NCBI GenBank assembly: GCA_032718475.1
Contig: JAUCBJ010003826.1
Coordinates: forward strand, 1-63,009
Length of the DNA: 63,009 nt
Source: Nemertoderma westbladi
Lineage: Eukaryota; Xenacoelomorpha; Nemertodermatida; Nemertodermatidae
Direction: 5' to 3'
Below, piece after piece: positions 58,863-63,009 of the stretch. The position numbers and the translations under genes are program-made. The stretch's first letter is position 1. Each line of letters opens with the position of its first letter. The notes under the pieces were generated by a model. That model did no database searches, was not told the origin of the DNA, and saw only the letters and a program-made list of their open reading frames with translations.

Positions 58863-59299
58863 ATTTACAGGGTGTTGGCTCAACAATCAATTTCAAGAAG
58901 AGGCTTGGAAATTATAAATCTCATATAAAAAAAGGTGTGAAAAGTTGCAATATCGGCGTGCATTTCATCGAAAAAACACAACAAATCCTCCAAAAACTTG
59001 AAATTTATTTTGATCGATCAATTACCAGGAAGGGACAACTGCGTAGAAACAATAAAGAAACTAAGAAAATCAGAACGATTTTGGATTGGTATGCTGCTCA
59101 CTAATCTAAAGGGCTTGAACTCCTTCCATGACTACATTCAACAATAAAAACTTTATTATATTACGTCTAGGTTACCTTAACAACAAACTAAGAATTACGA
59201 TATTCTATGTAAACAAATTCAAATAAGAATAATAAAAAATAGATTTGATAAAGGCTATGCAATATAGCCGAAATATCATCTGTAGAATAAAAACATCAC
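58863..59299 (+). pseudogene. Penelope-like element copy 2, 5'-truncated
   Basis: Inverted relative to copy 1 and about 95% alike. It starts inside the endonuclease (LQGVGSTINFKKRLGNYKSH), has a frameshift after VHFIEK, and keeps the 3' end, including the hammerhead-like motif at 59244-59280 and AAAAACATCAC. The break points (AATTTACAGGG, ACATCAC) show 5' truncation. Confidence 0.85.
59244..59280 (+). ncRNA. Hammerhead-like motif in Penelope copy 2
   Basis: Identical in the core and stem II to 52724-52760. Confidence 0.4.
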
Positions 59300-59522
59300 A
59301 ACTATTACGTGATGCTAAGAAAAACCTTAGTGACAGCCGCCCGAAACGAAACAGTAAGTTCAATATCAATTTAACAATTAATAATATGTAACAGTAAATC
59401 CGATTAGTAGTGCAATTACAATTACAATAATGAAATTTTTCGAAAGACCCTATTTTAAAACAATTATAAATTTGTTTAGGCAAAATCTACAAGGGATATG
59501 ATGTAATGATCATACCTTACAT

Positions 59523-59540
59523 CCCCCCCCCCCCCCCCCC
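59523..59540 (+). repeat. Poly-C tract, 18 nt
   Basis: Uninterrupted C run beside the MITE at 59574. Confidence 0.95.
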
Positions 59541-59573
59541 TGTGCCGCAAATTTTTTTATGGATGTCCTTTTA

Positions 59574-59889
59574 GGGTCAGAGTAAAACGCAGATCAGGAT
59601 CCGGATTCTATCATTTAACATTGTCCCTATGGAAGTTTTTAGGGTGAAATCTGCGGATCCGTGCACTGCTACATTTACGAAATCCGTAACTGAGTGTAAA
59701 ACGCGGATTGGCCTTTTTTCCGATCCGGAACGGAGTGTAAGGTGCGGATTCATATTTCCGATTGATACATTCCGATAGATCCGCGTTTTACACTCGCAAA
59801 TCCGGGTCCTGATCCGGATCCTGAATCCGGATCCGCGTTTTACACTCGCAAATCCGGGTCCGGATCCGGATCCGCGTTTTACGGCTACC
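59574..59889. mobile_element. MITE with GATCCGG palindromes
   Basis: Terminal inverted repeats GGGTCAGAGTAAAACGC and GGTAGCCGTAAAACGCGG (mirror at 59889), flanked by TGTCCTTTTA / TGTCTTTTTA (59564-59573, 59890-59899), a likely 9-10 bp target-site duplication. Inside, ATCCGCGTTTTACACTCGCA and its inverse recur, with runs of GATCCGGATCCGG. Non-coding. Confidence 0.75.
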
Positions 59890-60173
59890 TGTCTTTTTAT
59901 GGATTGTTTCAAAAAATTAAACAAGATTTTGATATCCGTTTAAAGGACTGTAATCATGTAAGTTAGCTCAATAGTTTGGTTATGAAAATCAACGATTCAC
60001 TATTATTGTGAACAACTGGAACAGCTATACACCAAGTAAATTCTCGAGTAGAAAATGTTGCTGTTTCATCAGTCCTCCTATAATAGGCCTCCCCATAATC
60101 CCTGCTTGGTGCAGGACTTGAGTAGACATTGCTGACCCATTCAAGTTTAGTGCCTGTAGCCTCACATAGTTTA

Positions 60174-61883
60174 CTATTTTGTTGATGTAATTACAAACAT
60201 TCCCATCTCTGTACAAATACATCTGCCTGGCCGTAGGTACCGTCGAGTATCATTGGCAGTTTCCTCAAAACTTATCTGGGTTCCAGTTGTAATATCGAAT
60301 GCCTTTCGTTGCAAATAGTGACCAATCGCTTCTTGCAACATTAAGTCAATTCGCTTACTTTTTATTGATCTTTTTATCTGACTCATGAAAGACTCAAATC
60401 TAAAGCAGCTCCAACAATCTAATGGTCCATATTTCCTGTAGAATTGTGTCAAATGAGTTAATATATGCATGTTATATGTGTAAAATGCACAACTGTATAA
60501 TTGTTCTACCTCATTATAAAAGCGATGTATTAAATCTTCCGCGAAACTAATGTATATATCATCTACTCTATTGTTACAACATAAAATACGAAGGGCGACA
60601 TGTAGATCCATCAGGTGATCGAAATATCGAGCAGGCAAAAAATCTTTCATGATGGGACACGCATACAGTATAAATGATCGAAATTCTGTCGCTTTATAGT
60701 TTTTACGTTCTTCAAACGATCTAAGTTTCCTGTTGAACACTGGTGGCATATAGTTCCCAAAATTATTAAGTTTTTCATTAAGTTGAATTTGCAAAGCAGG
60801 GCGGATGTAACATGGCAGAGACTTTTGCTTGTTGCAAATGTATTGCTTGTCAACCCAGGCATATACTAGTTGTCTCACAGATCCTAAGCATACTGCATGC
60901 ATGTATTCAGGAGGGGCTTGACTTGATAGACCGATAACATTACGCAAAGGCGAGAGTTCATGTTGATGATTTATGTCAGTCATTTGTTTGTAGTCTTGGT
61001 CTGTTCTGGAAACGAAACTGGCACCAGTTCCCTTTAGTATAACCTTCTTAAATCGCTGTACTCCTTGTGCATTAATGACATAGAATGGCTCACCATGGAT
61101 GCGACAGTAGGAACATGACGAATATCCCGAATGTGACTTAATCCCCAGCAACATAGCCCGAGCTGGCGAATCACAAGTAAGTAGCTGAATCTCAGAACCA
61201 CTTTTTGAAACATCATCCACAAAATTTTGCAAATAATCACTAATATTATGAGGTTTTGAATCCCCTAGCCATAGTGAAATTATAAACGGTTGACAACTGT
61301 GATTGTGAAACGGTGCCCCTAAGATCGGCCAGAAGTGGATATTCGACGAATTAGACATTTTTAAACCGTCTATGTTTATTGACAGCTGGGTTTTGCAATA
61401 TTCCACGGGTATTCCAAAATATGCCATCCGGCCACCTGCTACAGTTTCTATTGCTCCCATCTCACCATCTATGCCAAATGATGATCTATGTTTTTTGAGT
61501 AGGGTTGAGGCGCATTTCGGTAGTGCTGCATGACCATTATTTGTTAAAATGTTTAAAATAGATGACAGCGCCATATGAGATATTGAATAAGTTGAAGACC
61601 ATTTGGAAAGTTCGCAACACAGTCCATCAATTTCAGAACAACTCTTCGGGACAAAAGGGTCATTATCCTCACTGTCAGATATATCCTTTGAACTGCTACT
61701 GTCATTATCATCAAGTCTATCTATGGAACTCACCGATTCATTGTCCATGTCCACCAAGGAACTGACTGATTCGTTGACATCTGAGTCATCCACATTTTCA
61801 GTAGTGGCGCATGCTTGTCCATTATTAAGTTCATATTCGATGGTGCTTTTTCGCTTTCGATATATGGTCATTCGTGAATACAT
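60174..61883 (-). CDS. EnSpm/CACTA-like transposase (Tnp2-type domain), intact
   Basis: 569 residues without a stop. The first 90 residues are acidic and Ser-rich (SVSSLVDMDNESVSSIDR). The catalytic region follows: LSINIDGLKMSNSSNIHFWP (Asp in NIDG), PFIISLWLGDSKP, LLTCDSPARAMLLGIKSHSG (Asp in CDSPA), a CxxC knuckle (YSSCSYCRIHGE), and APPEYMHAVCLGSVRQ (probable catalytic Glu or metal site). The C-terminal part has YNMHILTHLTQF and GPLDCWSCFRFESF. These motifs are shared by animal transposase-domain proteins of the EnSpm/CACTA superfamily. The ATG at 61883 follows an AT-rich leader. A subterminal block upstream (62030-62095) is shared with the satellite flanks. Activity is plausible; the element ends are not resolved. 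Confidence 0.8.
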   Translation of the reverse strand: MYSRMTIYRKRKSTIEYELNNGQACATTENVDDSDVNESVSSLVDMDNESVSSIDRLDDNDSSSSKDISDSEDNDPFVPKSCSEIDGLCCELSKWSSTYSISHMALSSILNILTNNGHAALPKCASTLLKKHRSSFGIDGEMGAIETVAGGRMAYFGIPVEYCKTQLSINIDGLKMSNSSNIHFWPILGAPFHNHSCQPFIISLWLGDSKPHNISDYLQNFVDDVSKSGSEIQLLTCDSPARAMLLGIKSHSGYSSCSYCRIHGEPFYVINAQGVQRFKKVILKGTGASFVSRTDQDYKQMTDINHQHELSPLRNVIGLSSQAPPEYMHAVCLGSVRQLVYAWVDKQYICNKQKSLPCYIRPALQIQLNEKLNNFGNYMPPVFNRKLRSFEERKNYKATEFRSFILYACPIMKDFLPARYFDHLMDLHVALRILCCNNRVDDIYISFAEDLIHRFYNEVEQLYSCAFYTYNMHILTHLTQFYRKYGPLDCWSCFRFESFMSQIKRSIKSKRIDLMLQEAIGHYLQRKAFDITTGTQISFEETANDTRRYLRPGRCICTEMGMFVITSTK

Positions 61884-62029
61884 ATTGATTCAGAATTAAG
61901 TTAAATATTAATAATTTGTGACGGTAAATACTAAATAGTTTACTTATTTACTTAATGTTATTTTTATTATTTATGTATTTATTTATTTATTTTTAATTAA
62001 ATAAAATATAAATAAAATTGTAACCAGTT

Positions 62030-62115
62030 TAGTTTATTGTTTTGGTTAAAATTACGTGCTACTGTAACCTGCTCCTTTCCCTAAATTGAGAATTTAATAC
62101 ATTGAGGCGGGATAT
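62030..62115 (-). repeat. Subterminal block of the EnSpm-like element
   Basis: On the minus strand GGGAAAGGAGCAGGTTACAG, then AACCAAAACAATAAAC, matches the tandem units at 10061-10245. GGCGGG motifs lie just outside (62104-62133). Confidence 0.65.
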
Positions 62116-62145
62116 TAATTCGCCAAGGCGGGTTTTGCGTCCAGT

Positions 62146-62169
62146 CCCCCCCCCCCCCCCCCCCCCCCC
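62146..62169 (+). repeat. Poly-C tract, 24 nt
   Basis: Uninterrupted C run at the outer side of the EnSpm-like element. Confidence 0.95.
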
Positions 62170-62259
62170 TCTCCCAGTATCTAATTGTTATAACGTAGGT
62201 GCACGATTTTCACGGATTTCACAAACGCCGGGAATTTTTTGTTACCGGTAGGTAAAAAT

Positions 62260-62835
62260 ATTGGCACTAGTAAAGCAAAAGGGTCCCTACTTCGCCCTGT
62301 CGACACCCCTGCCAATTTTTTCACCATTCCTTTTTACTGTTTTTTAATGCTTTTTTGGTATTGGTGAATGTTCTAGAAAATTCGTAGATATATTTTTTAA
62401 TGGTAGCTAGTAACTGTAAACTTAACTGTAAACTGTTGGTTAACCTGTTGTAGTTTAAACCTGAAATATCAATGTTTTCACATTTTTTTATAAGTTCAAT
62501 AAATACTAGCTTGTAAAAAAACACTAGCTACCATTAAAAAAGAAACATATCTACTAATTTTCTAGAACAGTAATAAAACATGCTAGAATCAATTTATAAG
62601 GTATTTCCAAGTATAAAATTTGCATGAGAAAAAATCTCTTTTTGTGACCCTTTTGCTTGACAAGTGTCAAAATATTGGACACGTCCTTAAGCCAAAGGAT
62701 CCCTACTTCGCCCTGTCGACACCCCTATCCATTACTTTCACCACTCAATTTTTAGTTTTTTTTTAATGCTTCTTTGGTATTGGTGAATGTTCTAGAACAT
62801 TCGTAGATATGTTTTTTATGATATCCTAGTATTTT
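62260..62835. repeat. Direct and inverted repeats built on CCCTACTTCGCCCTGTCGAC
   Basis: Two direct copies of about 150 bp (62277-62410 and 62695-62830) share that 20-mer and TTTGGTATTGGTGAATGTTC. Between them, 62519-62567 is the inverse of 62367-62415 (TTCTAGAAnATTCGTAGATA to TAATGGTAGCTAGT). Non-coding; probably a palindromic element with duplicated ends. Confidence 0.7.
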
Positions 62836-62910
62836 TTGCTACCGAGTACTATTTAATTTCCTAATTGACTACTACTTCTTTGTCTTATACAGGTATAAAC
62901 CCACCCTCAG

Positions 62911-63009
62911 ACCGAAACCCTCCAACTGACCGAAAATCAATGTGCGGCACTTGATGATCTATTGGCGTCATTAAGCGAATCTCATCAGCCACTCATCAAT
63001 CCGACTGAT
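62911..63009 (+). CDS. Possible exon start, cut by window edge
   Basis: After CCACCCTCAG an open frame reads TETLQLTENQCAALDDLLAS and continues with a protein-like composition to the window end. The acceptor and frame are inferred. No family recognised. Confidence 0.35.

Noticed and set aside
60025-60100. Second hammerhead near TTTCATCAGTCC (60063)
   Set aside because: CUGAUGA occurs on the minus strand, but no stem II and GAAA follow.

Overview
This window is AT-rich animal nuclear DNA, not bacterial or organellar. The genes that can be read carry GT-AG introns, and the space is filled with the transposable-element families of marine invertebrates: BEL/Pao, RTE, CR1/Jockey-type LINEs, Penelope, Harbinger, piggyBac, hAT, EnSpm/CACTA-like and Helitron. 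I cannot name the species. A marine invertebrate, perhaps a deuterostome, is a guess from element content only.

Layout. 1-4295 is a BEL/Pao LTR retrotransposon on the minus strand, open without a stop for 1264 codons and cut by the window edge, with a probable primer-binding site and 5' LTR. 4296-6656 is a large foldback element with two ~900-bp arms full of RFX/X-box-like palindromes around a spacer holding a captured exon. 6894-9585 is a pair of inverted repeats enclosing an RTE fragment, itself split by a 1-kb foldback insertion flanked by a 9-bp target-site duplication. 10437-24498 is a 14-kb satellite of a 38-bp unit (about 370 copies) with higher-order duplications of 60, 22 and 57 monomers. 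It is flanked by copies of a sequence that also lies upstream of the EnSpm-like transposase at 60-62 kb.

25133-26123 is the only convincing host-type coding exon: an Arg/Asp-rich exon with an 8-residue repeat, a splice acceptor and a GTAAGT donor. Next to it, 26302-26477 is a tRNA-like SINE/retrozyme on the minus strand containing a complete 46-nt hammerhead ribozyme. 27252-31995 is a Harbinger element with both of its genes (SANT-like protein and an intact DDE transposase) and a MITE nested inside. 32332-32847 is an orphan ORF. 33.7-35.7 kb holds LINE and Penelope debris. 36.1-39.5 kb is an intron-containing, frameshifted piggyBac gene. 40.6-42.1 kb has hAT, Pipsqueak-HTH and piggyBac fragments. 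42.8-45.9 kb is a decayed LINE. 48.0-49.1 kb is a Helitron Rep remnant. 50-52.6 kb contains pieces of at least two further LINEs.

52.7-58.2 kb is a Penelope element split by a nearly complete LINE (53506-57983) that has ORF1, ORF2 with one nonsense codon, and a 5-bp target-site duplication. A second, truncated Penelope copy lies inverted at 58863-59299. 59574-59889 is a MITE with GATCCGG palindromes. 60174-61883 is an intact EnSpm/CACTA-like transposase. The right edge holds related inverted repeats and perhaps the start of another exon.

The genes do not form a pathway. The window is a layered record of insertions. Its most distinctive contents are RNA elements (a tRNA-SINE hammerhead and Penelope hammerhead-like 3' ends with covarying stem II) and foldback or satellite structures built from transposon ends.
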